Assembly (NCBI GenBank): GCA_966211765.1 | Contig: CBIHOV010000024.1 | Span: forward strand, 65,259 to 129,258 | Length of the DNA stretch: 64,000 nt | Reading direction: 5' to 3' | Source of the DNA: Paraflavitalea sp966211765 | GTDB taxonomy: Bacteria; Bacteroidota; Bacteroidia; Chitinophagales; Chitinophagaceae | Shown here: positions 9,243-17,572 of the stretch, in pieces | How positions within the stretch are numbered: the stretch's first letter is position 1 | How the letters are laid out: each line of letters starts with the position of its first letter | Translations under genes and position numbers: made by a program | Notes under the pieces: generated by a model | Seen by the model: the letters and a program-made list of their open reading frames with translations, nothing else | Databases searched by the model: none | What the model was told of the DNA's origin: nothing

Positions 9243-10136
9243 TTATTTCCCAATCACATAGATCAGTGAGCTGCATTTTTCCCGCTGTCCCCAGGCTTTT
9301 GAATTGGAGATCAATCCACGCAGGAAACCTTTCGCCATACTGGACTTACCCGTTTTATATTGCTCGCTCAGCAGACTTACATAAAAGCTGTCAAACCACA
9401 TAGGTTTAGCAGTTTTTACGGTAAGCCCATGAGGCGTAAGCAACGTACGCATGGAAGCCGGTGAAAAATGATAGAGGTGCCTGGGCACATCATAAGCAGC
9501 CCAGTACTCCCCATAATAGGCAGCATCGTGCGAAGTATAATTGGGTACCGCAATGAACAATACCCCACCTGGTTTTAATAATACTTTCAGTTGATCGAGG
9601 TATTCATGGAGTTGATGCACATGTTCCAACACATGCCACATCGTAATAGCATCAAAATGACCGGGAGGCAATTTAAACAGGTCACTTGTATCCTGCAAAG
9701 CGATCCGGTTTTGTTCCAGCGCCCGTTTGCGCGTGTCAACATCCGGCTCCAGTCCTGTTACCTGCCAGCCTGCCGCACGCATAAAGCTGGCAAAAGCGCC
9801 CACCCCGGCTCCCACATCCAGCAGGTTGCCCGTCGTGCGTTTGGAGACAGCCTGTACCAGTTTCTTTTTACTGTTCAGTGTATAATTCCGTACGATATGG
9901 TAAAGCCTGTTGACAAGCCCCTTGCTCGTATTGGTATGCGAAATGTAATTTTCTGATTGATAATATTTACCGATCCCAGCCTCAGCCGGTATATCCTGGG
10001 TAAACCGCAGCGTGCAGGCATCACAATGCCATACCTCAAAAAGTTCCTTTGATACGGTATAATCTTTTACAGCCAGTACTTTATGTATGGCAGTGGCCTT
10101 ACAGGCCGGGCATTGTGTATAATGAACTGTTTCCAT
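9243..10136 (-). CDS. Class I SAM-dependent methyltransferase with N-terminal zinc-ribbon
   Basis: About 297 residues from the ATG at 10136 (an in-frame GTG three codons earlier is possible). Residues 8-45 hold two Cys pairs (CPAC and CDAC), a zinc-ribbon module often found at the N-terminus of such enzymes. The Rossmann core follows: LLDVGAGVGAFASFMRAAGW (motif I), VTGLEPD (motif II), FDAITMWHVLEHV (motif IV) and LLKPGGVLFIAVPN. The closest types are the methyltransferase_23 proteins acting on sugars, polyketides or lipids; the substrate cannot be named. It is the last gene of a leftward run that begins with the TPR protein. Confidence 0.85.
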   Translation of the reverse strand: METVHYTQCPACKATAIHKVLAVKDYTVSKELFEVWHCDACTLRFTQDIPAEAGIGKYYQSENYISHTNTSKGLVNRLYHIVRNYTLNSKKKLVQAVSKRTTGNLLDVGAGVGAFASFMRAAGWQVTGLEPDVDTRKRALEQNRIALQDTSDLFKLPPGHFDAITMWHVLEHVHQLHEYLDQLKVLLKPGGVLFIAVPNYTSHDAAYYGEYWAAYDVPRHLYHFSPASMRTLLTPHGLTVKTAKPMWFDSFYVSLLSEQYKTGKSSMAKGFLRGLISNSKAWGQREKCSSLIYVIGK

Positions 10137-10181
10137 TTTTTCCACGGTTGCAAAGAAAGGGAAAGAATGTGGAATTTGGAA

Positions 10182-10814
10182 TTAATGAGACACATTGATC
10201 TGCTGCTGATTGCCCGTATTGGCAGGAGAAAAGCCATTATTATAGAAGTGAAAGAAGATCGCGCTTAAAGCGATCGCCGCAATAATGAGCGCGTAGATCC
10301 ACCAGGTGTTCTTTTCAACCGCCTCCTCCTCTTGCCAGGGATAGGCCGTTTCCTCATTCGATATCTCCCGGGTTACTTCCCGGTCGCCCACCAGCATGGT
10401 ATGCTGCGTATTGCTATGGATCACCCGGGTAGCCGGTGCCGGCTGCTGGGCCGAAGGAATGGCTCCGGAAGCTTCAAAAACAATATCACCTGAAACATCC
10501 TTTTTCAATGCCCCTACCCCTTTCCACTCTACCACCTCATCCGTACGCAGCCGGTTACGCAGTTCGTAAGCCCACTCATTGTACCATTTGATCGCCTCGT
10601 AATCTGCAATGTCCTTTTGCTGCGCCAGGTAGGTAAAGAACTCTTTATCAGGAGCATCAAAATACTTATCAAACCGGAAATGGAACGAAGGCGGCAGTAT
10701 CTGCTTATTGATAAAATCCGTTTGCGCCGGGATCCGTTCAATATAAACGGTCCCCAGGCCCGGGATACTTATACTTTTATGTTGGAGCAAATAACTGGTC
10801 AGCGCTTCTGTCAT
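10182..10814 (-). CDS. HU/CCDC81-like membrane protein
   Basis: 210 residues. The first 60 (YLLQHKSISIPGLGTVYIER and following) resemble the HU-CCDC81 domain found at the N-terminus of Bacteroidota SPOR-type division proteins. Residues 60-120 contain a second compact segment (NEWAYELRNRLRTDEVVEWKG) with a VGALKKD motif that could be a second HU-like half. A linker leads to one transmembrane helix near residues 170-188 and a short Asn/Gln-rich tail. No SPOR domain is present. With HU-like domains on the N-terminal side, the protein may link chromosome or cytoplasmic partners to the inner membrane; this is inference. It lies 145 bp downstream of the outer-membrane barrel gene on the same strand. 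Confidence 0.6.
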   Translation of the reverse strand: MTEALTSYLLQHKSISIPGLGTVYIERIPAQTDFINKQILPPSFHFRFDKYFDAPDKEFFTYLAQQKDIADYEAIKWYNEWAYELRNRLRTDEVVEWKGVGALKKDVSGDIVFEASGAIPSAQQPAPATRVIHSNTQHTMLVGDREVTREISNEETAYPWQEEEAVEKNTWWIYALIIAAIALSAIFFHFYNNGFSPANTGNQQQINVSH

Positions 10815-10904
10815 ATTCCGCAGGTTTTAGCGTTGCGAAGCAACAGTTTTTCCATGGGAAAAACAAAGAAAAATTAGTGGTGGCCGGGCATTCTGGACTT
10901 TCCT

Positions 10905-10958
10905 CCTCCCGGTTCAAGACTCCCAATTCCTAACTCAAGACTCCCGACTCAAAACCCC
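10905..10958. repeat. Short degenerate tandem repeat after a stop codon
   Basis: Two to three degenerate copies of CAAGACTCCCAATTC/CAAGACTCCCGACTC abut the stop codon of the leftward outer-membrane protein gene, like the tracts at 9210-9242 and 12651-12699. Confidence 0.45.
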
Positions 10959-10959
10959 T

Positions 10960-12618
10960 CTACTTCTGATTGAAGGAATAAGTAATCCCGCCCAGGATAT
11001 TGAATCCGAATACCTGGTATTGATTCCAGCGTTCGTATTTATTATTGAGGAGGTTGTTCATCTGGAGCCACAAATTGAAGTTTTTGGTAATGCGGAACTC
11101 AGCACCTGCATTCAGATCAAAGCCGGCATCCCCTTTATACGCGTCCCCGTTCTTGGCACGGTAGCGCGGTCCGTCCCAGGCCCAGACATCCGTATGGAAC
11201 CACAGGTCCTTCATCATTTGCCAGCGCAGCCCCACATTCAGCTCAATGGGGATCAATCCCCAGGCTTTCAATTCCCGCTCCACTTTCGTAAACCAGTTGA
11301 AATTAACAGCCGCTGAAGCATTGAATTTTTCTCCAATATTATAGCCCACTTCCGTATGAAGGTTCACTGCATTGATCTGTGGTTCGAAAATCGTATTGAA
11401 GGTTTTGCCGTCCAGCGTATCATTCACAAATAAGGCCATGTCTGTAAACTTCTGCAGCCCCACTTTCGCCGAATAAGTGAAATGCCCTGCTATCGACCCT
11501 TTAAAACCAGCATAGCGCTCTTCCACCCTTGTATTCATCAAAGAATCGGGCTGGGCCAGCCAGGGATTGATAGAAGCAAGGCGTTGGTAAGAGCCTTTGA
11601 GGTAATAACCGATCCAACCCAGTTGCAGCGTCAGCTGCTTGTCGTTGGTAGTGATATCCGCCATCAGGTTGGGCAACAGGTTGAAACGCTTATTCTGCCA
11701 GGTAGGTATCGCACCACCATGAATGTACAGGTTGGGCGTTTTATACAGTACCGCTGCAGCTACCTGGTACAGGTTATTATTGTCAGTGAATTTGCCACTG
11801 CTTTTGTCTACCGTGTAATTGGTAAGGTCGGCCGTAACACCCAGTTTGAAAGCAAACTCATCCCCAAATGATTTTTCCAATGGTAGGTTGAGCACCGTAT
11901 TGGCTTCACGCCCCTTGATATTATGGTTATCACCAAATACACTCACTCGCAGACTGGGGTGATAACTGAGACCAAATTCTGTTGGCTCCAGGTTGCGGAG
12001 ATGCACTTTTCCTTCAATCGTCTGGAAACGTTGGCGCAGATCGCTCTTCGTAAATTCCAGCGTTTCGGGCCTGTAACCATAGAGGTAATAATCATTGCTG
12101 CTAAAACCAAGCGTACCATTCCATTCCAGGTTGCTCGATGTTTTATAAGTAGCCGCCGCCCCTACACTGGCCAGGCTGTTCTTTTGAAATTCCTTATCCC
12201 CTTTGGAATTGTAATAATTGGCAAAAACATTGAAGAAACTGCTTTTACCATCCCCAAAACTAAAGCCTGCTTTTACATAAGGCTGATGCACATTCCCAAT
12301 ACCTACTTTGATATAGTTGCTGTACAGCCAACCATTGAGCGAATCCATTTGCAGCGCTACCGGTTTAAGCTCTGCAGGCTGGTATTGGAAGTATAAGTTT
12401 TGTACCGGAATATTGTAAATAAGCGCAGGCCGCGTAGTATCCACCAAAGGAGGCGCCGCATTGAAGTTGATCTTGGCAGCTTCCCTTAATACTGGCTTAA
12501 AGGTGGAAGTAATATCAATCGTTTTGCGTTTGGTAGTATCCTGTGCCAGGGCTGTGATCCCCGCCCCCAGGCAACAAGCACCGATCGCTACTACTTTAAA
12601 AACGGATGTATGATTCAT
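10960..12618 (-). CDS. Outer-membrane beta-barrel protein (TonB-receptor-like barrel without plug)
   Basis: 552 residues from the ATG at 12618 (the TTG two codons upstream is less likely). Signal peptide ending ITALAQ, so the mature form may start with Gln. Only about 100 residues precede a long series of amphipathic beta strands, and the C-terminus reads NNLLNNKYERWNQYQVFGFNILGGITYSF, ending in an aromatic-rich strand as in TonB-dependent receptors. The plug domain of true receptors is absent, so transport is uncertain. The gene follows the TPR protein by 81 bp on the same strand and is probably cotranscribed, suggesting that the two work together at the outer membrane. I do not recognise a named homologue. 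Confidence 0.75.
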   Translation of the reverse strand: MNHTSVFKVVAIGACCLGAGITALAQDTTKRKTIDITSTFKPVLREAAKINFNAAPPLVDTTRPALIYNIPVQNLYFQYQPAELKPVALQMDSLNGWLYSNYIKVGIGNVHQPYVKAGFSFGDGKSSFFNVFANYYNSKGDKEFQKNSLASVGAAATYKTSSNLEWNGTLGFSSNDYYLYGYRPETLEFTKSDLRQRFQTIEGKVHLRNLEPTEFGLSYHPSLRVSVFGDNHNIKGREANTVLNLPLEKSFGDEFAFKLGVTADLTNYTVDKSSGKFTDNNNLYQVAAAVLYKTPNLYIHGGAIPTWQNKRFNLLPNLMADITTNDKQLTLQLGWIGYYLKGSYQRLASINPWLAQPDSLMNTRVEERYAGFKGSIAGHFTYSAKVGLQKFTDMALFVNDTLDGKTFNTIFEPQINAVNLHTEVGYNIGEKFNASAAVNFNWFTKVERELKAWGLIPIELNVGLRWQMMKDLWFHTDVWAWDGPRYRAKNGDAYKGDAGFDLNAGAEFRITKNFNLWLQMNNLLNNKYERWNQYQVFGFNILGGITYSFNQK

Positions 12619-12650
12619 CTGCAAATTGATTCTGTGTTAATTGTTTTTTA

Positions 12651-12699
12651 CTCGATGCCCTCAACGCCTCTCTGCCTTTTCCTCTCGATGCCTTGATGC
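12651..12699. repeat. GATGCC-type degenerate tract
   Basis: Units like CTCGATGCC and CTTGATGCC recur between the TPR gene stop and the barrel gene start; similar in style to 9210-9242. Confidence 0.4.
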
Positions 12700-15600
12700 C
12701 TATTCTACCTTACTTCCCTTCTTCTCCGCATCAGCTGTTTCCTTCAGCTTTCTCTCCGCTTCCTGCCTCAGTTCTTCAATTTTGGCATTATCCACCACAC
12801 TCTGGTAAGTGGCCTTGGCATTGAAATAATCCTGCTCTTTGAAATACACATCTCCCAGTAAGATATAGGCTTTCGTTACCCAGTTTTCATAGGAACCTGC
12901 CTTGTTGATCACTTCAAAAGCAGCTTTCTCAGCATCTTTCAGGCGGTTCTGCGCCAAAAAGCTATTGGCGATCTCATACCGTGCTTCCGCAGCATAGGCC
13001 GATTTACTAAGCGATACTACTGAGCGATAGGCCGTTATTGCTTGTTCATATTCCTTTGCATTCTGGTGCGATTTGGCAATCGCCAGGTTGGCCAGCACCT
13101 TATCGTCTGTACCAATACCTTTCTGATTGAGCAGGTCACGCGCATTCGTTACCGCCTCATTCCACTTTTGCAATTGGTACTGGCTGCGCAGCAAACCACG
13201 CATCGCTTCCAGCTTGTTTTCCTGCGAAGAAGCAAAATCTTTCAGCTTCCCGAAATACTTTTCCGCTTTCACATAATCTTTCAGATCGAAGAAATTGAGG
13301 CGCGCGGCATTGACCAATGATTTCTCACCAAATTTATGCGGCACCCTGTCCGCCAGTATTTCATATCCTGCAGCAGCTTTAGGCCATTCCTTCTGGTTGA
13401 AATAGATCTCACTCTTATAATAAAGCGCTTCCAAAGAGTTTTTACCCTCAGGAAACTTCGTAAGATATTCTTCAAACTTCTTGGCAGCAGCAGGGAAATT
13501 GCCGTTGTTGAACTGTACTTCAGCTTCCTGATAGGCCAGTTCTTCTTCCTGCGTACCCGTTATCTCTTTCCCCATCGTACGGGCAAAATTCACGTACTCA
13601 CTTGTTTTGCCTTGTTCGATGTAAATGATCCGCGCATTCTCCAGCGCAGCATCCGCTTCGGGAGAATTGGGAAACTGCTTCAAGATAGCAGTGTATTGAT
13701 TCAGTGCCTCCGTATTGTTGTCCAGGTTGTAATACGCAATACCCATTTTCAAATGCGCCTTGGGCTTGAGCGATGAATTCGGATCACTCACCACATTTTT
13801 CAGGTAGGGGATCGCTTCCCGGAACTGCTCATTGGCCAGCAGCGTTACCGCCACTTCCATATTGGCATCCGCCACCAGACCCGAAGTAGGATATTTGCGG
13901 CTGATCGTAGACAAGAGGTTGATCTTTTCTTTTCCATTCGCAACACCCGCGATCATGGCTTTTTGGAAAGTAGCATAATCACTCGCCGGCCAGGAATAGT
14001 CCAGCACCTTATTATACATGGCCTCCGCCTTCTTGTAATCGCGGCTCATATAGTAACAATCTGCGATCCGTACATAGGCATCCTGCTCAATGGCCGGGGC
14101 ATTGATCTTGGGCGAAGCAGTAGCAACCTGCTCAAAAAATCCCTGCGCCTGCTTGTAGTTTTCCTTTTTCAGGAAACTATAACCCAGGTTGTATTTCGCA
14201 TTTAACGGATTCACCTCTCCATTTACCACAGGCGTTTTCAGGTATTCAAAATAATACTTGATCGCATCATCCAGTTTATTCAACCGGTAGGAGATCTCTC
14301 CTTTCCAAAACAGCACAAAAGGCAGTACAGCAGTATTATTGGGATCAATTTCTGCCCTTGTAAGCAACTCCATGGCCGTTACCAGCATGCCATCATTGGC
14401 CAGCTCCGTAGCACGGCCATACAGTATTTTAGGATACAGGCGCCGGGCATTGGGGGAAGGTGATTTTACACTTTCCAGCAAAGCAAGCGCATCTTTATAG
14501 TTGTTCGTATTCGCCAGTACACTCACCATCAGTTCCCGCGCTTCGTTGTTGTATTCCGATTGCGGGTAGGCCTGCGTAAACTTCTGTAGTTCGGTCAAAG
14601 CCACATCCTGGTAGCCAAGTTCATAAGAAAGCTTGGCATAATTGTACATCGAGATCTCCTTCTGCTTTGCATTGCTGTTGTTGGAAGCCCCGATCAGGAA
14701 GGCATTGCGCGCATTGGCTTTTTGCCCCGTCTTCAGATAGGCGTCGCCCAACAGGTACATTGCGTTCTGGGCCAGCGAATCCTCCTTGCCACTTACCTGC
14801 TTAAAGCCATCAATCGCCTTGGCCCAGTTAGCGGCTTTATAATAGCAATAAGACAGCTCATACACATCTTCCCGGCGCACCTTGTCCGACTTCGTTACAT
14901 AGGCTTCCAGGTAGGGCAAAGCTTTCGCATATTCCTTCTTCTCAAAATAGGCATGTCCCACAATCTGGCGCATTTCCAGGTCATAATGCAGGTTGCCCCT
15001 TTTCAGTTTATTTTCGGCATACTCCAGCGCCTTGTCTTTCTGCCCCAGTGAATAATAAATATTGGCCACATAATAAGGCACCACCTTCCCATAGTTGGGA
15101 TGGTCTTCTACTACCGCAAACGCATCCAGCGCATCCCGGTACTTTTTATCGTAGAAAGAAAGGAAACCATAGTAATAGTTGGCATCTATGTAATTGGGAT
15201 CATCCTTCATTTGCCGGATGGCATCAAACATCGGCTTGGCCTTGTCAAATTGCTTATTGGTGAAATAAGCATAGCCCAGGTGGAATTTCATGTCCGCTAT
15301 TTCGCGGTTGGTAAGGTTGGCAATATCCGCCTTCTCGTATAAAGGGATCGCTTCTCCATAATTCTGCTGGCGGAAATAATATTCTGCCAGGTGGAAACCC
15401 ATCATCTGCGTACGTACCTCATTATCCTCCAGGTCAATAAAATTCTTTGCCTTTTCCACCGCACCCTTTTCATTTTGCTTAAGGGCGCATACGATCGTAT
15501 AGTACTTTATCTCCTGGTAAGGGATGGCCTGGTTGGTAATGTCCGGCTCACGCTGTTTCAACTCCAGGTCTTTGAGCAATGGATAAGCCAGGCTGTATTG

Positions 15601-15735
15601 TTCACGCTGGAAATACTCCTTTGCCTGCTTGTAATTAGCCTGGGGGTCGTTGATGAAACGCGTTTGCTGGGCAATAGAAAAATGGGAAAGACCAAGAAGA
15701 GCAATAATAGCTGTCGATTTTTTCATTCCCTGCAT
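12700..15735 (-). CDS. Large periplasmic tetratricopeptide-repeat protein
   Basis: 1011 residues; signal peptide ending SHFSIAQ with Gln at the likely +1 position. Nearly the whole mature chain is TPR-type helix pairs: for example NYGEAIPLYEKADIANLTNR, DKAKPMFDAIRQMK, YAKALPYLEAYV, NYKQAQGFFEQVATASPK, EALNQYTAILKQFPNSPEA and FPAAAKKFEEYLTKFPEG. The C-terminal 20 residues are highly charged. Such proteins act as protein-interaction scaffolds in the periplasm, often with outer-membrane barrels, and a barrel gene follows at 81 bp. The start could equally be the ATG at 15726 (MKKST). The precise function is unknown. Confidence 0.85.
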   Translation of the reverse strand: MQGMKKSTAIIALLGLSHFSIAQQTRFINDPQANYKQAKEYFQREQYSLAYPLLKDLELKQREPDITNQAIPYQEIKYYTIVCALKQNEKGAVEKAKNFIDLEDNEVRTQMMGFHLAEYYFRQQNYGEAIPLYEKADIANLTNREIADMKFHLGYAYFTNKQFDKAKPMFDAIRQMKDDPNYIDANYYYGFLSFYDKKYRDALDAFAVVEDHPNYGKVVPYYVANIYYSLGQKDKALEYAENKLKRGNLHYDLEMRQIVGHAYFEKKEYAKALPYLEAYVTKSDKVRREDVYELSYCYYKAANWAKAIDGFKQVSGKEDSLAQNAMYLLGDAYLKTGQKANARNAFLIGASNNSNAKQKEISMYNYAKLSYELGYQDVALTELQKFTQAYPQSEYNNEARELMVSVLANTNNYKDALALLESVKSPSPNARRLYPKILYGRATELANDGMLVTAMELLTRAEIDPNNTAVLPFVLFWKGEISYRLNKLDDAIKYYFEYLKTPVVNGEVNPLNAKYNLGYSFLKKENYKQAQGFFEQVATASPKINAPAIEQDAYVRIADCYYMSRDYKKAEAMYNKVLDYSWPASDYATFQKAMIAGVANGKEKINLLSTISRKYPTSGLVADANMEVAVTLLANEQFREAIPYLKNVVSDPNSSLKPKAHLKMGIAYYNLDNNTEALNQYTAILKQFPNSPEADAALENARIIYIEQGKTSEYVNFARTMGKEITGTQEEELAYQEAEVQFNNGNFPAAAKKFEEYLTKFPEGKNSLEALYYKSEIYFNQKEWPKAAAGYEILADRVPHKFGEKSLVNAARLNFFDLKDYVKAEKYFGKLKDFASSQENKLEAMRGLLRSQYQLQKWNEAVTNARDLLNQKGIGTDDKVLANLAIAKSHQNAKEYEQAITAYRSVVSLSKSAYAAEARYEIANSFLAQNRLKDAEKAAFEVINKAGSYENWVTKAYILLGDVYFKEQDYFNAKATYQSVVDNAKIEELRQEAERKLKETADAEKKGSKVE

Positions 15736-15976
15736 TTTTATTCAATTCTATTTTTATCGGGGGGAGCAAAAAAAATTACGAATAACGAATCGGATTTTAG
15801 TGCTAGTCTTATTTCCAGTTCGACATTCGTAGTGCTTCTGTTGGCTCTCCTGCTGGGTTTTTAACGTGGTAAAGTTTCTATTTATTTTATGTTCAACCAA
15901 AGATCGTTCCTAACACTGTGGATAAGTGCAAGGATTAACAATTCTTTTTGATTATGCATAGCAAAAACAAATCCAT

Positions 15977-15984
15977 TATTTTTG
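15977..15984 (+). promoter_or_regulatory. Bacteroidota -7 box for the DoxX gene
   Basis: TATTTTTG fits TAnnTTTG exactly, 17 bases before the ATG at 16002. A TTTG at 15947-15950 is 26 bases upstream, longer than the usual spacing of about 19-21. The box supports 16002 as the start. Confidence 0.5.
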
Positions 15985-16001
15985 AAAAAACATCCAACTG
16001 T

Positions 16002-16409
16002 ATGAGCAAACTACTATCAACCAACTACACCAGCGGTGCCTTTAATTTTGGCGCGCTGATACTACGCCTCGCCATGGGAGGACTATTGTTACCACACGGA
16101 TACGACAAGTTGGTCCACTTCGCACAGTACAAAAGCCAGTTTATCAATTTTATGGGTATAGGCACCACCGTTTCATTGGCATTGACAGTTTTTGCAGAAC
16201 TTTTCTGTAGCTTATTCGTCGTGCTAGGTTTAGCCACCAGACTGGCCGCTATCCCTCCTGCCATTGCTATGTTTGTAGCTTTGTGGAAAGGCCACAACCT
16301 CGATATCTTCGGCAAAGGCGAACACGCAGCTTTGTTCATGTTTGGTTTCATTGTCATCCTCATCATCGGCCCCGGTAAAGCCAGCGTCGACGGAGCAATG
16401 GGCAAATAA
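16002..16409 (+). CDS. DoxX family membrane protein
   Basis: 135 residues with four hydrophobic helices. The family signature at the first helix, LILRLAMGGLLLPHGYDKL, and the following FAELFCSLFVVLGLATRLAAIP and the C-terminal ALFMFGFIVILIIGPGKASVD are typical of DoxX/YphA-type proteins. These are inner-membrane proteins, some of them subunits of quinol oxidase-like or thiol stress complexes, but most have no defined role. The ATG at 16002 is preferred to the TTG at 15948 because a -7 box lies between them. The gene sits alone, 130 bp upstream of the thioesterase gene. Confidence 0.85.
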   Translation: MSKLLSTNYTSGAFNFGALILRLAMGGLLLPHGYDKLVHFAQYKSQFINFMGIGTTVSLALTVFAELFCSLFVVLGLATRLAAIPPAIAMFVALWKGHNLDIFGKGEHAALFMFGFIVILIIGPGKASVDGAMGK

Positions 16410-16539
16410 GCAACAACGGTGAGTTGTTAACCTTTGCCTAAAGCTTAACAACTCGCCACTCCCCACCCTCGTAGCAAAGGATCCAAAGCAAACGCACTGC
16501 CGATTGCCGAATTAAACGCACTCACAACAGACAACCAAC

Positions 16540-16995
16540 ATGTTCATCGCCGAGACCAACATACGTGTACGTTATGCAGAGACAGACCAGATGGATGTCG
16601 TCTACCACGGCAATTACGCCCAATACTTTGAGGTAGGCCGGGTAGAAGCCATCCGTCAATTGGGCCTTAGCTATAAGGATATGGAAGCAAATGGTGTCAT
16701 GATGCCGATCGTAGAACTGCAAAGTAAGTTTCTGCGGCCGGCACATTATGATGACCTGCTTACTATAAAAACCATGCTAAGGGAGTTGCCGGCCGATCAC
16801 CGCATCGAATTTCACCAGGAAGTGTATAATGAACAGGGCAAACTGCTGACCGTAGGTCGTGTAGTATTGTATTTCCTGGATATAAAAACAAGGGCCAAAA
16901 CCACCATGCCCGCTTCCCTGCGGGAAGGCCTGGCTCCCTGGTTTTTGTCTGCGCCTCTTCCGGAAAGCGACCAGGATAAAAAAAGTGTGAGTTAA
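16540..16995 (+). CDS. Acyl-CoA thioesterase, 4HBT (YbgC/FadM) family
   Basis: 151 residues of the single hotdog fold. The N-terminal RVRYAETDQMDVVYHGNYA contains the catalytic Asp of the 4-hydroxybenzoyl-CoA thioesterase family followed by HGNYAQYFEVGR, and the central part reads IVELQSKFLRPAHYDDLLTI. The enzymes hydrolyse acyl-CoA thioesters in the cytoplasm, with roles from fatty acid turnover to envelope-lipid metabolism; the substrate chain cannot be told. Preceded by a short dispersed-repeat fragment (GCCGATTGCCGAATT near 16499). Confidence 0.9.
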   Translation: MFIAETNIRVRYAETDQMDVVYHGNYAQYFEVGRVEAIRQLGLSYKDMEANGVMMPIVELQSKFLRPAHYDDLLTIKTMLRELPADHRIEFHQEVYNEQGKLLTVGRVVLYFLDIKTRAKTTMPASLREGLAPWFLSAPLPESDQDKKSVS

Positions 16996-17052
16996 TAATT
17001 CCTTAATCCCCAAAGTTTAGCAGAAGCCATTTAAAACCATTTCTTTGTGGCA

Positions 17053-17236
17053 CCAACCTACGAAAAACCACAAGGTCTGGTATCACTGAAAAAACCAATA
17101 GTTACAATATCCTGAAAAGCCAAAGCACCAAAGTCCTAAGTCCAAAGAAAAACCAGGTCCAATCCATCCAGCAAAAACCGTTTCGACCGTCCACAAGTCC
17201 TTTGAAAAACATCCACCGAGGGTGTTTTTCTTTTTT
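17053..17236 (+). ncRNA. Candidate small RNA ending in an intrinsic terminator
   Basis: No convincing coding frame exists here. A near-consensus promoter (TTTA at 17016-17019, 20 bases, TTTCTTTG at 17040-17047) is followed after about 155 bases by a hairpin (GAAAAACA 17204-17211 with TGTTTTTC 17223-17230) and a T-run. The strand is strikingly rich in A and C. Alternatively this is just the long 3' region of the thioesterase transcript. No known RNA family was recognised. Confidence 0.3.
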
Positions 17237-17350
17237 CATTTCGTATCTTTAAGTACACAACAGTTCTTTCAATGCTCATCGCGCATTCCCCCCTTTTCGG
17301 GCCTATCCCGAACTACGACGCGGCTGCACCGCTCCCAACGGCGGCTTTAC

Positions 17351-17438
17351 AACGACCTCATAGTGAGGTCATAACGATCTTTAAGCGACATTTTAGCGAC
17401 CTTTCAGCGACGTTATAGCGACCTTATAGCGATATACC
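17351..17438. repeat. Eight degenerate 11-bp tandem repeats
   Basis: Eight consecutive 11-base units run without gaps, with consensus AGCGACCTTAT; the middle ones are AGCGACATTTT, AGCGACCTTTC, AGCGACGTTAT and AGCGACCTTAT, and the outer ones are more diverged. Eleven is not a multiple of three, so it is not a coding repeat; it is close to one DNA helical turn. It lies about 135 bp from the stop of the leftward hydrolase gene in a 577 bp gene-free stretch. Confidence 0.8.
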
Positions 17439-17572
17439 TCCGTAGATCATTAATAGATAAGCCATTATATAGCCGTGTATCAGCCTACTCGGCCCCATTT
17501 GCCTGCCACAACTGATGAAACCATCATTTTCCTGGCAGATGATAGTTAAATATTGATAATCAACCACTTAAT

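Noticed and set aside
15917..15925. Perfect DnaA box (TTATCCACA on the minus strand)
   Set aside because: Only one copy, no AT-rich unwinding region, no oriC-type gene neighbours; a single nine-base match is expected by chance.
17102..17212. 36-codon Trp/Phe-rich frame on the minus strand in the non-coding region
   Set aside because: Explained by the A/C-rich bias of the opposite strand; no promoter or conserved feature.
17351..17438. CRISPR-like array
   Set aside because: Units are 11 bp, contiguous and without spacers; no cas genes in the window.
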